The translations under genes were made by a program, and so were the position numbers. Of a stretch of DNA of 64,000 nt, positions 1-8,124 are shown in pieces. The stretch is from Ligilactobacillus aviarius subsp. aviarius DSM 20655. GTDB taxonomy: Bacteria > Bacillota > Bacilli > Lactobacillales > Lactobacillaceae. The stretch's first letter is position 1. Each line of letters opens with the position of its first letter. The stretch spans positions 24,189-88,188 of the forward strand of contig NZ_AYZA01000019.1 in the NCBI RefSeq assembly GCF_001436315.1. The letters run 5' to 3'. The notes below the pieces were generated by a model. The model searched no databases. It was not told the origin of the DNA and saw only the letters and a list, made by a program, of their open reading frames with translations.

Positions 1-86
1 GCTTAGCTCGTTTGTTTTGGAGCCCAATTATAGGGATAGATACAACAAAAGAGGTTGCGATTTGTTATATCACAACCTCTTTTTAG
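1..86 (+). repeat. Dispersed intergenic element, copy 1 (cut by window start)
   Basis: This is the 3' part of an element found again at 47810-47990 and 63054-63233. The shared block AGCTCGTTTGTTTTGGA is at about 5-21, followed by a CCCRATTAT block, a short A-rich spacer and a terminator hairpin. The 5' part lies outside the window. Like the other copies it sits at a gene end, here the 3' end of the penicillin-binding protein gene on the minus strand. Confidence 0.8.
50..85. terminator. Bidirectional terminator after ponA
   Basis: The 12-bp stem pairs 50-61 (AGAGGTTGCGAT) with 69-80 (ATCACAACCTCT), with one mismatch. A T-run follows on the plus strand, and the flanking A-run gives a T-run on the minus strand. 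It should stop transcription of the minus-strand PBP gene as well as reads from the left. Confidence 0.8.
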
Positions 87-99
87 CAGCTAAATAACA

Positions 100-2379
100 T
101 TAATGATGATCATTGTTATTGTTTTGATTATTATTGTTGTTATTATTCTGCTGATTATTATTTTGATTATTGTTGTTCTGGTTATTATTGTTATCGCTTT
201 GCTGTTGTGATTGGCTATTTGCCTGAACCTTGCTTTGCTGGTCTGAATTTGAATTTGCCTGCGAGTTACTATTTTGACTCTTTTGTGAATCATCGATCTT
301 TGAAAAGACGCTTTGGAATTTCGCCATGCTGCTCTTCTTTGAGAAGATCTCACTTGAAGGCGGTTGGGAACCAGCTAAGTAAAGTTGCCGGACACCGTTG
401 ATGTACTTAACGTAAACGTTGCTTGGCTTTACCCAGTCAGTGTTTGATACATCTTCGGACATGTATTCCATAATTTGCTTATAGAATTGCGAAGCGAGGT
501 TCGCCGTCGGTTGCGTCATGTAATTTCCTGGTTGATACTGGTGATCATATCCAAGCCATACGGATACCGAGTAGTTCTTCGTATAACCATTGAACCATGA
601 ATCCATGATCGCGTTGGATGGAAATTCATTCGCAACATCTGATGGATAAGCGTTTGTTCCGGTCTTTCCGGCTTGGTAAAGGCCAGGAATATTCGCTTCC
701 GTCCCAGTTCCCTTTGGTGAAGTAATAACCTGTTTCAACATGTCAGTGATCATGTATGCCGTTGACGGTTGCATTGCCCGTTTTCCTTCGTTAGAGTACT
801 GTTTAACCGTTCCATCAGGCGTTTCGATCGCATTGACATATTGTGGCTTATAGTAAATTCCGCCATTAGCAAATGCTGCGTAGGCCGCTGCGTTTTGTAA
901 CGTTGATGATGGAAGTCCGATCCCGTTTGAATAGTGCAATCCAGACCTATAGTTAAAGCCAAGTCCTTGAAGGAACTTCGTTGCTTTTGGAAGACCAACA
1001 CTGGCTAATGTTTGAATTGCAGGGATGTTCCGGGATTCAATCAAGGCTTCCCGCATTGTCATGTTACCTTCATATTTATGGTCAAGGTCATAAAGGGCAG
1101 TGTTTGAACCTGGATAGTTATATGGTTCATCTTTCAACATATGGTACGTTGCCCATTGCTTGTACTCGATTGCTGGACCATAATCCATTAACGGTTTAGC
1201 AGTTGAACCGTCAGTCCGATCAGTCTGAACGGCACGGTTCAGGCCGAAAGTAACGTTTCCTAATTTCCGTCCTCCAATCATTGCGACAACCTTTCCGTTG
1301 TGCGGGTTAATGATTGTTGAGGCAACCTGGATCTTGTTATTCGGGAAGTAGACGTAATTGTTAGTATTGGCAATTTCGTACAACTTTTCTTGAATATTCA
1401 TATCAAGGTTAGTGTAGATTTTGAGACATTGAGCAAATGGATCGTATCCTTTGGCTTCAACGTCTTGAATAACTTCCTTCAAGTAAGGATCAGCGATTTT
1501 AGCTTTTTCGCTGTCTTCCACGTTGTTTTGGTGGACTGGAAGAAGTCCGTTATTGATATCTTCGGCTTGCGCTTGCTGTTCTTGACTCTTTGAAATCTTG
1601 TGATTTTCATACATTGCCTGAAGAACTTCATTCCGCCGTTCTAAGGCCAATTTTGGATTCGAATACGGGTTATATGAAGATGGCGCATTCGGAATTCCAG
1701 CGATCAATGCAGTTTGGGCTAAGTCAAGCTGACTTAATGATTTACCGTAATAGAATTTGGCAGCCGTTTCCATTCCATAGTTACCATATCCCATAAAGAC
1801 CTTATTAATGTAGAATGTTAAAATTTGATCTTTTGAGTAATGCTTATCAAGCTGCAGAGCCAACCAAGCTTCTTGCGCTTTCCGTTTAAGTGTTTGGTCA
1901 GATTTGGAAGTTGAGAAGTATGACAATTTAATCAATTGCTGATCGATCGTACTTCCCCCTTGAAGGCCTGAACCTGGATTAAGGTTGTTTAAAAACGCCC
2001 CCAAAATTCGTTTCGGGTCAATTCCTTTTTGTTGATAGAATTGCCGGTCTTCAATTGAAACAATCGCATCTTTTAACTGTTGCGGAACCTTATCTTCAGC
2101 AATCAAAGTCCGATTGTCAGACCCCAGTGAAGTAATCTTTTTATTGTTCGCGTCATAAATGATCGTCGAACCTGGACTTGATAATTTGCTTGTTGAAAGT
2201 TCAGGTGCACTTTTTGCATAGTAGAAGAAGAGGGCTGAACCAGCCGCAACTCCAAGGACAAAGATAATCAAAATAACTAGCAAAACGCGCTTGATAATAT
2301 GCCAAGGGCCCTTTGCGCGAACCGCTTCTTCAGCTTCTCGCCGATTAACTCTTGAATATTCTGGATCTTGATTACTCAT
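100..2379 (-). CDS. ponA: Class A penicillin-binding protein 1A (bifunctional transglycosylase/transpeptidase)
   Basis: This 759-residue enzyme polymerises lipid II glycan strands and cross-links their peptides at the outer face of the membrane. A short basic cytoplasmic tail is followed by one membrane segment near residues 31-53. The glycosyltransferase domain carries the EDRQFY motif, and the transpeptidase domain carries STAK, SRN and KTGT. The start has AAGGAG at good distance and overlaps the recU stop by 8 nt, the classical recU-ponA coupling. The last ~60 residues are a low-complexity tail rich in Asn, Gln and Ser, ending DHH. The family call is firm; the tail function is unknown. Confidence 0.96.
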   Translation of the reverse strand: MSNQDPEYSRVNRREAEEAVRAKGPWHIIKRVLLVILIIFVLGVAAGSALFFYYAKSAPELSTSKLSSPGSTIIYDANNKKITSLGSDNRTLIAEDKVPQQLKDAIVSIEDRQFYQQKGIDPKRILGAFLNNLNPGSGLQGGSTIDQQLIKLSYFSTSKSDQTLKRKAQEAWLALQLDKHYSKDQILTFYINKVFMGYGNYGMETAAKFYYGKSLSQLDLAQTALIAGIPNAPSSYNPYSNPKLALERRNEVLQAMYENHKISKSQEQQAQAEDINNGLLPVHQNNVEDSEKAKIADPYLKEVIQDVEAKGYDPFAQCLKIYTNLDMNIQEKLYEIANTNNYVYFPNNKIQVASTIINPHNGKVVAMIGGRKLGNVTFGLNRAVQTDRTDGSTAKPLMDYGPAIEYKQWATYHMLKDEPYNYPGSNTALYDLDHKYEGNMTMREALIESRNIPAIQTLASVGLPKATKFLQGLGFNYRSGLHYSNGIGLPSSTLQNAAAYAAFANGGIYYKPQYVNAIETPDGTVKQYSNEGKRAMQPSTAYMITDMLKQVITSPKGTGTEANIPGLYQAGKTGTNAYPSDVANEFPSNAIMDSWFNGYTKNYSVSVWLGYDHQYQPGNYMTQPTANLASQFYKQIMEYMSEDVSNTDWVKPSNVYVKYINGVRQLYLAGSQPPSSEIFSKKSSMAKFQSVFSKIDDSQKSQNSNSQANSNSDQQSKVQANSQSQQQSDNNNNQNNNNQNNNQQNNNNNNNQNNNNDHH

Positions 2380-3004
2380 TATTATCTCCTTCGATTTGGT
2401 TAATTAGTAAATCCACCGCTTTAAGGTATGGAATTCGAGGTTGCAAACTATATTCAATTTTAAAGCTCACGTCTTCGATTTCCTTTTTCGGGATCGACTT
2501 GCGTCCATGAGCTTGATTGTCCCAATAATTAAATAGAAGGGATGTCGGCATTAAATACAGTTCATCTTGCGAAACAAAACGAACGATTGTAAAACAGATT
2601 CCGTGTTGTTTTTCACAAGCTTTCATATGTTTGATTTGGTGATCATGAAAGTTGCTTAACGGGAAGGCGGTCTTATTTTTGGTTTCTTTTGCTTCAAAAT
2701 CAAGGTAGTAACCCCGATAAATTCCGTTGTAGTCAGTCGTTGACGGCGTTTTGAAATACGCTTTTTTAATTACCGCTGCACTTCGCTTCGGGTAATCAAC
2801 GTCAACAATTTGAATTGGAATGGGTTTCTTGTGGATGACGGCGATCTCGCGTTCAAGGTAGTATTGATTACTATCATTGATTTCCTGTTCAAGCGTCATT
2901 CCGCGATTGCCATAAACAATTCGACTTGGCGATTTATGTTTCGCCTTGAATGTGGTACTCTGCTTTTGAGAGTAGTGCTGACCATTCGGATAGTTAAGTG
3001 TCAT
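2372..3004 (-). CDS. recU: Holliday junction resolvase RecU
   Basis: RecU cuts Holliday junctions during recombination and chromosome segregation in Firmicutes. The protein (210 aa from the chosen start) begins MTLNYPNG, typical for the family, and contains the nuclease core including YRGYYLDFEAKETKNK, where the D/E and K residues are the expected catalytic set. I chose the ATG at 3004 because AGGAG lies just upstream; an in-frame ATG at 3037 has no such site. It is translationally coupled to ponA downstream. A minus-strand promoter is visible at 3028-3056. Confidence 0.96.
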   Translation of the reverse strand: MTLNYPNGQHYSQKQSTTFKAKHKSPSRIVYGNRGMTLEQEINDSNQYYLEREIAVIHKKPIPIQIVDVDYPKRSAAVIKKAYFKTPSTTDYNGIYRGYYLDFEAKETKNKTAFPLSNFHDHQIKHMKACEKQHGICFTIVRFVSQDELYLMPTSLLFNYWDNQAHGRKSIPKKEIEDVSFKIEYSLQPRIPYLKAVDLLINQIEGDNNE

Positions 3005-3027
3005 CAAAATCACACTCCTATCCCGGT

Positions 3028-3056
3028 ATTTTACCATTTATCAAGATTTTAGGCAA
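3028..3056 (-). promoter_or_regulatory. Promoter for recU-ponA
   Basis: On the minus strand TTGCCT (3051-3056) and TAAAAT (3028-3033) are separated by exactly 17 nt, in the divergent gap between recU and ypsA. Transcription would start near 3021, giving a very short leader before the recU start. Confidence 0.6.
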
Positions 3057-3071
3057 AATCGTGAAGGGCAG

Positions 3072-3632
3072 GTGAAGCAGTTGCGGTTATGGGTAACTGG
3101 TTATCGAAGTTATGAACTCGGAGTTTTTGCAAATAATGATCCGAAAGTCAAAGTGATTAAGTATTTACTAAAAAAACATTTTGAACAGAAATTTAATGAT
3201 GGGCTTGAGTGGGTGATTACCGGCGGCCAACTCGGGGTTGAACAATGGGCTGCGGAAGCGGCAATAGAATTGAAGGAAGAGTATCCAGAATTGAAAGTTT
3301 CACTGATGTACCCGTTCAGTGAGTTTGGCAGTCAATGGAACGAACAGAATCGGATGCTGTTAAGCGATTTGGAATCCAAGGTTGATTTTTGTGCAAGTAT
3401 CAGTAAACAACCATATCAATCGCCGGCACAATTGAAAAATTTTCAAAAGTTTATGCTGGACCATACGGACGAGGCAACGCTGATCTATGATTCGGAATAT
3501 CCTGGAAAACCGAAGTATGATTATCAAGCCGTTCAACAATACGCAGAAAATCATGATTACCCGGTTACGATGTTTGACATGGATAATTTGCAAGACGCTG
3601 CAAATGAATTTCAAGAAAATCTTGGCAACTAA
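3072..3632 (+). CDS. ypsA: YpsA family protein (DUF1273, SLOG superfamily)
   Basis: This 186-residue protein belongs to the DUF1273/YpsA family, a Rossmann-like SLOG fold. In Bacillus and Staphylococcus YpsA is linked to cell division and sits next to gpsB, as here. The N-terminal VTGYRSYELGVF and the GGQLGVEQWAAE segment are the family hallmarks and would form the ligand-binding loops. The start is GTG with GAAGGG about 4-8 nt upstream. The biochemical ligand in this organism is unknown. The gene is divergent from recU and is followed after 63 nt by gpsB. Confidence 0.88.
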   Translation: MKQLRLWVTGYRSYELGVFANNDPKVKVIKYLLKKHFEQKFNDGLEWVITGGQLGVEQWAAEAAIELKEEYPELKVSLMYPFSEFGSQWNEQNRMLLSDLESKVDFCASISKQPYQSPAQLKNFQKFMLDHTDEATLIYDSEYPGKPKYDYQAVQQYAENHDYPVTMFDMDNLQDAANEFQENLGN

Positions 3633-3650
3633 AAACAATTCTGCTATAAT
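3622..3650 (+). promoter_or_regulatory. Strong promoter for gpsB
   Basis: TTGGCA (3622-3627) and TATAAT (3645-3650) are 17 nt apart, and the -10 is preceded by TGC. The -35 lies in the last codons of ypsA, so gpsB can be transcribed independently. rnpB may also be reached by this transcript. Confidence 0.8.
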
Positions 3651-3695
3651 ACTACTGTTATGAGTTAAGTACCTATCGGAGACGAGGTGTAATTT

Positions 3696-4037
3696 ATGGA
3701 AAATGTCAATCTTACGCCTAAAGAAATCGTAAACAAGCATTTTAAACCTAAAATGCGCGGTTATGATCCAGCGGATGTTGATGAATTTTTAGATAAAGTT
3801 ATCCAAGACTACGAGACTTTCACTAAAGAAAATCAACGGTTACAAATGGAAAATGATCGGCTTGTAAGCAAAGTTGACGAACTTACAAAGCAAGTTGCTG
3901 TTGGTAAGTCTGGTCAAGCTGCAAGACCAACTTCAAATGTCAATAACATGGACATTTTGAAGCGGCTTTCTAATTTGGAACGGCGCGTTTTTGGTGCTCA
4001 ACTTAATGATGATAATGACCAAAATAGTCGTTTTTAA
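3696..4037 (+). CDS. gpsB: Cell division protein GpsB (DivIVA-like)
   Basis: GpsB is a small cytosolic coiled-coil protein that links division proteins to penicillin-binding proteins. At 113 aa it has the family length. The N-terminal membrane/PBP-binding domain has [20 protein letters not shown], and a coiled coil follows around residues 25-70. A linker leads to the C-terminal [17 protein letters not shown], the trimerising tail. It lies close to ponA, its likely client, and directly upstream of rnpB, the usual Firmicutes order. Confidence 0.95.
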   Translation: MENVNLTPKEIVNKHFKPKMRGYDPADVDEFLDKVIQDYETFTKENQRLQMENDRLVSKVDELTKQVAVGKSGQAARPTSNVNNMDILKRLSNLERRVFGAQLNDDNDQNSRF

Positions 4038-4054
4038 TAATTAAATATGTTAAT

Positions 4055-4446
4055 TAGCGTGTAGTGTTCGGGTAATCGCGGGCTGCATATGCAGTCTGAG
4101 GAAAGTCCAAGCTTGCACAGGCTGCGATGCCTGTAGTGATCGTGCTTGCTGAAAAAATAAGGCAAGGTACCTACATTGTAGGTAACGGCAGATAAAAAGG
4201 CTAAAACTTCGGTCATGCCTGAGTAGTCTTGAAAAGTGCCACAGTGACGAAGTAGTATTGGAAACGGTACTAGTGGAACGCGGTAAACCCCTCGAGCAGG
4301 TAACCCAAATTTTGGTAGGGGCGCTTCATGACGGAAATGAACTAATCATGGGGGCGAGTTTTTAACTCGGAGATAGATGATTACCACCGATTCCAGTCCT
4401 GGCTGGATGACGTACGGAACGTGGCTTATAGAGCACTACATATGAC
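4055..4446 (+). ncRNA. rnpB: RNase P RNA, Bacillus type (class B)
   Basis: This RNA is the catalytic subunit that trims tRNA 5' ends. The conserved GAGGAAAGTCC is at 4098-4108, and the 3' domain has CGGAACGTGGCTTATAGAG near 4414-4433. The ends pair as helix P1: TGTAGTGTTC near 4060-4069 with GAGCACTACA at 4431-4440. Its location between gpsB and a THUMP methyltransferase gene is conserved in related bacteria. Exact ends are estimated to within a few bases. Confidence 0.95.
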
Positions 4447-4449
4447 AGG

Positions 4450-4485
4450 AGGAGGTTGCGACATTGTTGCAACCTCCTATTTTTA
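4450..4485 (+). terminator. rnpB terminator
   Basis: A perfect 10-bp stem pairs 4450-4459 (AGGAGGTTGC) with 4469-4478 (GCAACCTCCT), and ATTTTT follows. It lies a few bases beyond RNase P helix P1 and ends just before the next gene. Confidence 0.9.
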
Positions 4486-4501
4486 ATTAAGGATGAGGGA
4501 A

Positions 4502-5623
4502 ATGGAAATAATCGCAACGTGCGCAGCTGGAATTGAAGGAATTCTTGGAAATGAACTGAAACATCTTGGTTATCATGCCAACGTTGAAAATGGGCGGGTA
4601 CGCCTTGAAGGTGACTTTCAGGATATTATTCGCTTAAATTTGTGGCTTCGGACTGCTGATCGGGTAAAAATTGTTTTGGCAAAGTTTATGGCGAAAACCT
4701 TTGATGATTTGTTTGAAAATGTAAAACAAATTCCGTGGGAAGATTGGCTGGCACTCGATGCGGCTTTCCCGGTAAGCGGTAAATCGCAAAAGTCGCAATT
4801 GCATAATGTTCCAAGTGTTCAGGCAATTACCAAAAAAGCAATTGTCGAACGGATGAATCAAACTTATCACCGGCGGACAAAGTTTCCGGAAACGGGGGCT
4901 GAATATCCGGTTCAAGTTTCAATCAATAAAAACAAAGCAATGATTACCCTTGATACAACGGGATCAAGTTTATTTAAGCGCGGATATCGGTTGGATAAAG
5001 GGGGCGCGCCGATGAAGGAAAACATGGCTGCCGCTCTTGTTTTATTATCGCATTGGTACCCAGAAGATCCGTTTATGGATCCGGTATGCGGTTCAGGAAC
5101 GCTTCCGATTGAAGCTGCTCTTCTTGGACGCAACATCGCACCGGGAATCAACCGCCATTTTGTTTGTGAACAGTGGCAGCAAGTCGATGAAGCAATGGTT
5201 ACCAAACTTCGCGAAGAGGCCCGTGCAGTTGAAAACCATGACATTGACCTCGACATTGCCGGTTACGATATTGACGGACGAATGATCAACATTTCAAAGG
5301 TCAATGCGAAGGCGGCTGGCGTTTTACATGATATTCATTTTAAACAGTTAGCGGTTAAAGATTTTAAGACTGATAAGGAAAATGGCGTGATTGTTGCTAA
5401 TCCGCCATACGGACAACGGTTAAGCGACCGGGACAGCGTTCATGTTTTATATGAACAAATGGGAAAAATCTATCGTCCAATGACTACGTGGAGTAAGTAC
5501 ATTCTTACAAGTGATTTAAATTTTGAAAAATATTATGGCGAACAGGCGACAAAAAGACGTAAACTATATAATGGTTCGCTGCGAACGGACCTCTTTCAAT
5601 ATTGGGGAAAGAAGAAACGTTAA
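4502..5623 (+). CDS. THUMP-domain class I RNA methyltransferase (YpsC/RlmL-N type)
   Basis: This 373-residue protein is predicted to methylate guanosine N2 in 23S rRNA with S-adenosylmethionine. The N-terminal half (about 45-155) matches a THUMP RNA-binding domain. The C-terminal Rossmann domain has DPVCGSGTLPIEAAL as the SAM-binding loop and NPPYGQRL as the N-P-P-Y catalytic motif. I start at ATG 4502, where AAGGA lies 9 nt upstream; ATG 4493 is too close to it. The exact target base is inferred from homologues such as the N-terminal half of E. coli RlmL. Confidence 0.9.
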   Translation: MEIIATCAAGIEGILGNELKHLGYHANVENGRVRLEGDFQDIIRLNLWLRTADRVKIVLAKFMAKTFDDLFENVKQIPWEDWLALDAAFPVSGKSQKSQLHNVPSVQAITKKAIVERMNQTYHRRTKFPETGAEYPVQVSINKNKAMITLDTTGSSLFKRGYRLDKGGAPMKENMAAALVLLSHWYPEDPFMDPVCGSGTLPIEAALLGRNIAPGINRHFVCEQWQQVDEAMVTKLREEARAVENHDIDLDIAGYDIDGRMINISKVNAKAAGVLHDIHFKQLAVKDFKTDKENGVIVANPPYGQRLSDRDSVHVLYEQMGKIYRPMTTWSKYILTSDLNFEKYYGEQATKRRKLYNGSLRTDLFQYWGKKKR

Positions 5624-5637
5624 TTGAAGGTGAAGAA

Positions 5638-6027
5638 ATGAAACAAAAGAGATATTACAGTCAACCAGATGTTCCAACCTCGATTGTTTGCTGGTCATTC
5701 ACATGGATGATTTTTCTTTTCAGCATGCTTTTATGGCTGGAAATTACGGTCTTTCAAGTTTGGACTTTGATGACTTTGATTTTATTTTTGATCGTGGCCT
5801 TGGTCGAACTTCGGGGGCGGTATCTTCAAATTGAAGACGGAAAAATCAATTACCATGCATTGATCGTTTTTAATGGTCAAAGCATCAAGTTAAGCGATAT
5901 TAAAGAAGTGAAACATAACCGGTGGGGTGTTGTCCGGTTCGTAACGGAAAAAGCGACCTACAGCTTTTTGATGATGCCGAAGACGGCTGCCCGGTTGGCA
6001 ACGGATGTTGCTGAATTAATTAAATAA
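5638..6027 (+). CDS. ebsA: EbsA family membrane protein
   Basis: This small membrane protein (129 aa) resembles EbsA, described from Enterococcus and common in lactic acid bacteria. Residues ~17-55 form two close hydrophobic segments around WSFTWMIFLFSMLLWLEI. They are followed by a soluble part (RGRYLQIEDGKINYHAL) that looks like a small PH-like beta domain. The start at 5638 has GAAGG 7 nt upstream and follows the methyltransferase gene by 14 nt, so the two are probably co-transcribed. Its function is not established; the name rests on overall resemblance. Confidence 0.7.
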   Translation: MKQKRYYSQPDVPTSIVCWSFTWMIFLFSMLLWLEITVFQVWTLMTLILFLIVALVELRGRYLQIEDGKINYHALIVFNGQSIKLSDIKEVKHNRWGVVRFVTEKATYSFLMMPKTAARLATDVAELIK

Positions 6028-6052
6028 GAGAATTTGGAATGAAAGTCCAAAG

Positions 6053-6086
6053 GAGACCGTAACTGAAAACTGCGGTCTCTTTTTTG
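6053..6086 (+). terminator. Terminator after ebsA
   Basis: GAGACCG (6053-6059) pairs with CGGTCTC (6073-6079), extended by weaker pairs towards the loop, and a run of six T follows. It isolates the purine operon from the genes to its left. Confidence 0.88.
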
Positions 6087-6142
6087 TTCGATTTTAGCTT
6101 TGATAACTCTTAATTTAATTCTGTTATTAATATTATTACACA

Positions 6143-6155
6143 ATAAACGAACAAT
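6143..6155 (+). promoter_or_regulatory. PurBox-like PurR site upstream of purE
   Basis: ATAAACGAACAAT matches 12 of 13 positions of the PurBox described in lactococci (AWWWCCGAACWWT). It lies about 80 nt before purE in an AT-rich gap. A weaker inverted GAAC core follows near 6178-6184. PurR with PRPP is the known ligand of such boxes; the purR gene is not in this window. Confidence 0.65.
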
Positions 6156-6224
6156 AAAAATAAATAATGTTTACAACGTTCAATTTATTTGGTAAGCTAA
6201 CCTTAATGAAGGAGGAAGATATTC

Positions 6225-6713
6225 ATGAATGCTCAAGTTAGTGTAGTTATGGGAAGCATCTCAGACTGGTCAACCATGAAGTTGACGGGTGAGATTTTGG
6301 ATAAATTGAATGTTCCGTATGAAAAGCAGGTGGTCTCCGCTCACCGGATGCCGACTGAATTGATGAAATTTGGTCAAACGGCCCGTGAACGGGGAATTAA
6401 AGTAATTATTGCAGGGGCTGGCGGGGCAGCCCATCTTCCAGGAATGCTGGCGGCCAATACGATCATTCCAGTCATTGGGGTTCCAATTCAAACCCATGCA
6501 CTTGGAGGAATGGATTCATTACTCTCAATCGGTCAAATGCCAGCTGGCGTTCCGGTTGCTACCATGGCGATTGGAGCAGCGGGAGCCCGGAATGCGGCTT
6601 TGATGGCATGCGAAATGTTGGCTTTAAATGATGATGCACTTGCAGACCGCTTAGTCGATTACCGGAGACAGCAGCATGATGCTGCCGTAGAAAGCAGTGC
6701 GCATCTTGAATAA
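6225..6713 (+). CDS. purE: N5-carboxyaminoimidazole ribonucleotide mutase PurE
   Basis: PurE converts N5-CAIR to CAIR, the step after PurK in purine synthesis. The 162-residue protein has the class I features VVMGSISDWSTM near the start and VVSAHRMP, whose His and Arg bind the ribonucleotide, plus the GGAAHLPGM loop. AAGGAGG lies ahead of the start. It is the first gene of the purine cluster and overlaps purK by 17 nt. Confidence 0.96.
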   Translation: MNAQVSVVMGSISDWSTMKLTGEILDKLNVPYEKQVVSAHRMPTELMKFGQTARERGIKVIIAGAGGAAHLPGMLAANTIIPVIGVPIQTHALGGMDSLLSIGQMPAGVPVATMAIGAAGARNAALMACEMLALNDDALADRLVDYRRQQHDAAVESSAHLE

Positions 6714-7830
6714 GCAAATTGAACAGGGCGATACGATCGGAATTATTGGCGGCGGTCAATTAGGCCAAATGCTGGCATTTTCAGCTAAAGCAGCGGGAAT
6801 GAAGGTCATTGTTCTTGATCCGGATCCAACTTGTCCAACCGGCCAGGTTTGTGATCGCCAAATTGTTGCGCCGTATGATGATGTGAATGCAATTCAGCAG
6901 TTAGCTGACGAAGCCGACGTGTTAACGTATGAATTTGAAAATGTTGATTTGGACGCGTTAGATGCGGTTAAAGATGTTGTTTCAATTCCTCAAGGAACAG
7001 AATTGTTGCGGATCACCAAGGATCGGATTCGTGAAAAAACATTTTTGAAAGAACACGGCTTTCAAACCGCCAAGTTTGCTGCAATTAACAGCGCGCAAGA
7101 TTTTGAAGATGAATTAAAACGAATCGGTTTTCCATGTTATTTAAAAACTTGTGAAGGCGGCTATGATGGAAAAGGCCAGGTCCGGCTTAATAGTGAGGAA
7201 GATCTAGGACAAACTACAGAAATTTTGCGGCATTGTCCATGTATTTTGGAAAAGGCCGTTGATTTTAAGTGCGAATGTTCCGTGATGGTCGGACGGAATG
7301 TTGACGGCGATTCAAGTGTTTTTCCAGTCAGTGAAAACATTCATCGTAATCAGATCCTCCACGAAAGCATCGTTCCGGCAAGAATCCCAAGTGAAGTTGC
7401 GGCGCGGGCAGAAGAAACGGCCGTGGCCATTGCCCAGGCCCTCGACCTTTGCGGCATTTTAGGGATTGAAATGTTTATCGGAACTGATGATCAAGTTTAC
7501 ATTAACGAATTGGCACCGCGGCCGCATAATTCAGGTCACTATTCAATTGAAGCATGTAATTTTTCGCAATTTGACATTCATAACCGGGCAATTTGCAACT
7601 GGCCAATGCCGCAAATTAAGCTTCTGCAACCCGTTGTGATGGTTAACGTTTTAGGCCAGCATGTTTCTGGGGTGCGGAATTTAATTTTTGAGAAACCTAA
7701 CTGGCATTTTCATGATTATGGAAAAAGTGCAGTTCGGCTGAATCGGAAAATGGGTCATATTACAATTTTAACGAATCAGCTTGATCAGACGTTGAAGGAA
7801 ATTAATCAAACTGGAATTTGGGGACAATAA
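6697..7830 (+). CDS. purK: N5-carboxyaminoimidazole ribonucleotide synthase PurK
   Basis: PurK is the ATP-grasp enzyme that carboxylates AIR with bicarbonate. The N-terminal TIGIIGGGQLGQM opens the preATP-grasp domain. LKTCEGGYDGKGQV is the ATP-binding loop and NELAPRPHNSGH the metal and substrate region. Length (about 377 aa) is normal. The start is uncertain: GTG 6697 and TTG 6706 are both possible and neither has a strong ribosome binding site, which suggests coupling to the overlapping purE. A terminator and a second control region follow. Confidence 0.94.
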   Translation: MRILNKQIEQGDTIGIIGGGQLGQMLAFSAKAAGMKVIVLDPDPTCPTGQVCDRQIVAPYDDVNAIQQLADEADVLTYEFENVDLDALDAVKDVVSIPQGTELLRITKDRIREKTFLKEHGFQTAKFAAINSAQDFEDELKRIGFPCYLKTCEGGYDGKGQVRLNSEEDLGQTTEILRHCPCILEKAVDFKCECSVMVGRNVDGDSSVFPVSENIHRNQILHESIVPARIPSEVAARAEETAVAIAQALDLCGILGIEMFIGTDDQVYINELAPRPHNSGHYSIEACNFSQFDIHNRAICNWPMPQIKLLQPVVMVNVLGQHVSGVRNLIFEKPNWHFHDYGKSAVRLNRKMGHITILTNQLDQTLKEINQTGIWGQ

Positions 7831-7842
7831 AAAACGAACATT
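7830..7842 (+). promoter_or_regulatory. PurBox-like site at the purK end
   Basis: AAAAACGAACATT matches 12 of 13 positions of the PurBox consensus and begins at the purK stop codon. It is the first of several CGAAC-type cores in the 294-nt gap before purC. Confidence 0.55.
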
Positions 7843-7887
7843 TTTAATAATTGAAAATATAAAATTTATGTGTTTAAACCGTTAAAA

Positions 7888-7917
7888 GGCATCTTTGAAA
7901 AAAGATGCCTTTTTGTT
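7888..7917 (+). terminator. Terminator between purK and purC
   Basis: A perfect 9-bp stem, GGCATCTTT (7888-7896) with AAAGATGCC (7901-7909), closes a GAAA tetraloop and is followed by TTTTTGTTTT. It separates purEK from the rest of the purine genes. Confidence 0.92.
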
Positions 7918-8026
7918 TTATTCGAATAAATGCTGAATAAACAATTATAATTGATAATTTATAAAATAAAATTATATAATCATGAACAATAAAAACGATA
8001 AATGATAAAATTGTTTGAATATTTTG

Positions 8027-8094
8027 TTGACATTCGGTTATTCTTGGAATATTCTGAATGTATAATAATTGATTATTCAAAAATGTTCGCATAA
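8027..8094. promoter_or_regulatory. purC promoter region with inverted PurBox-like sites
   Basis: A consensus TTGACA lies at 8027-8032, with TATTCT 17 nt downstream at 8050-8055. A perfect TATAAT at 8061-8066 has no good -35, so the exact promoter is unsure. Two PurBox-like cores lie here on the minus strand: ATAACCGAA within 8029-8041, overlapping the -35, and TTATGCGAACATT at 8082-8094. Dependence on PurR is inferred from these matches. Confidence 0.55.
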
Positions 8095-8124
8095 TAGTGA
8101 ACAATATAAAGGAGATTATGATTG

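Noticed and set aside
90-353. Second minus-strand open frame, Ile/Thr-rich
   Set aside because: It is a shadow frame of the Asn-rich tail of the PBP gene.
4034-4216. Minus-strand open frame
   Set aside because: It lies inside RNase P RNA.
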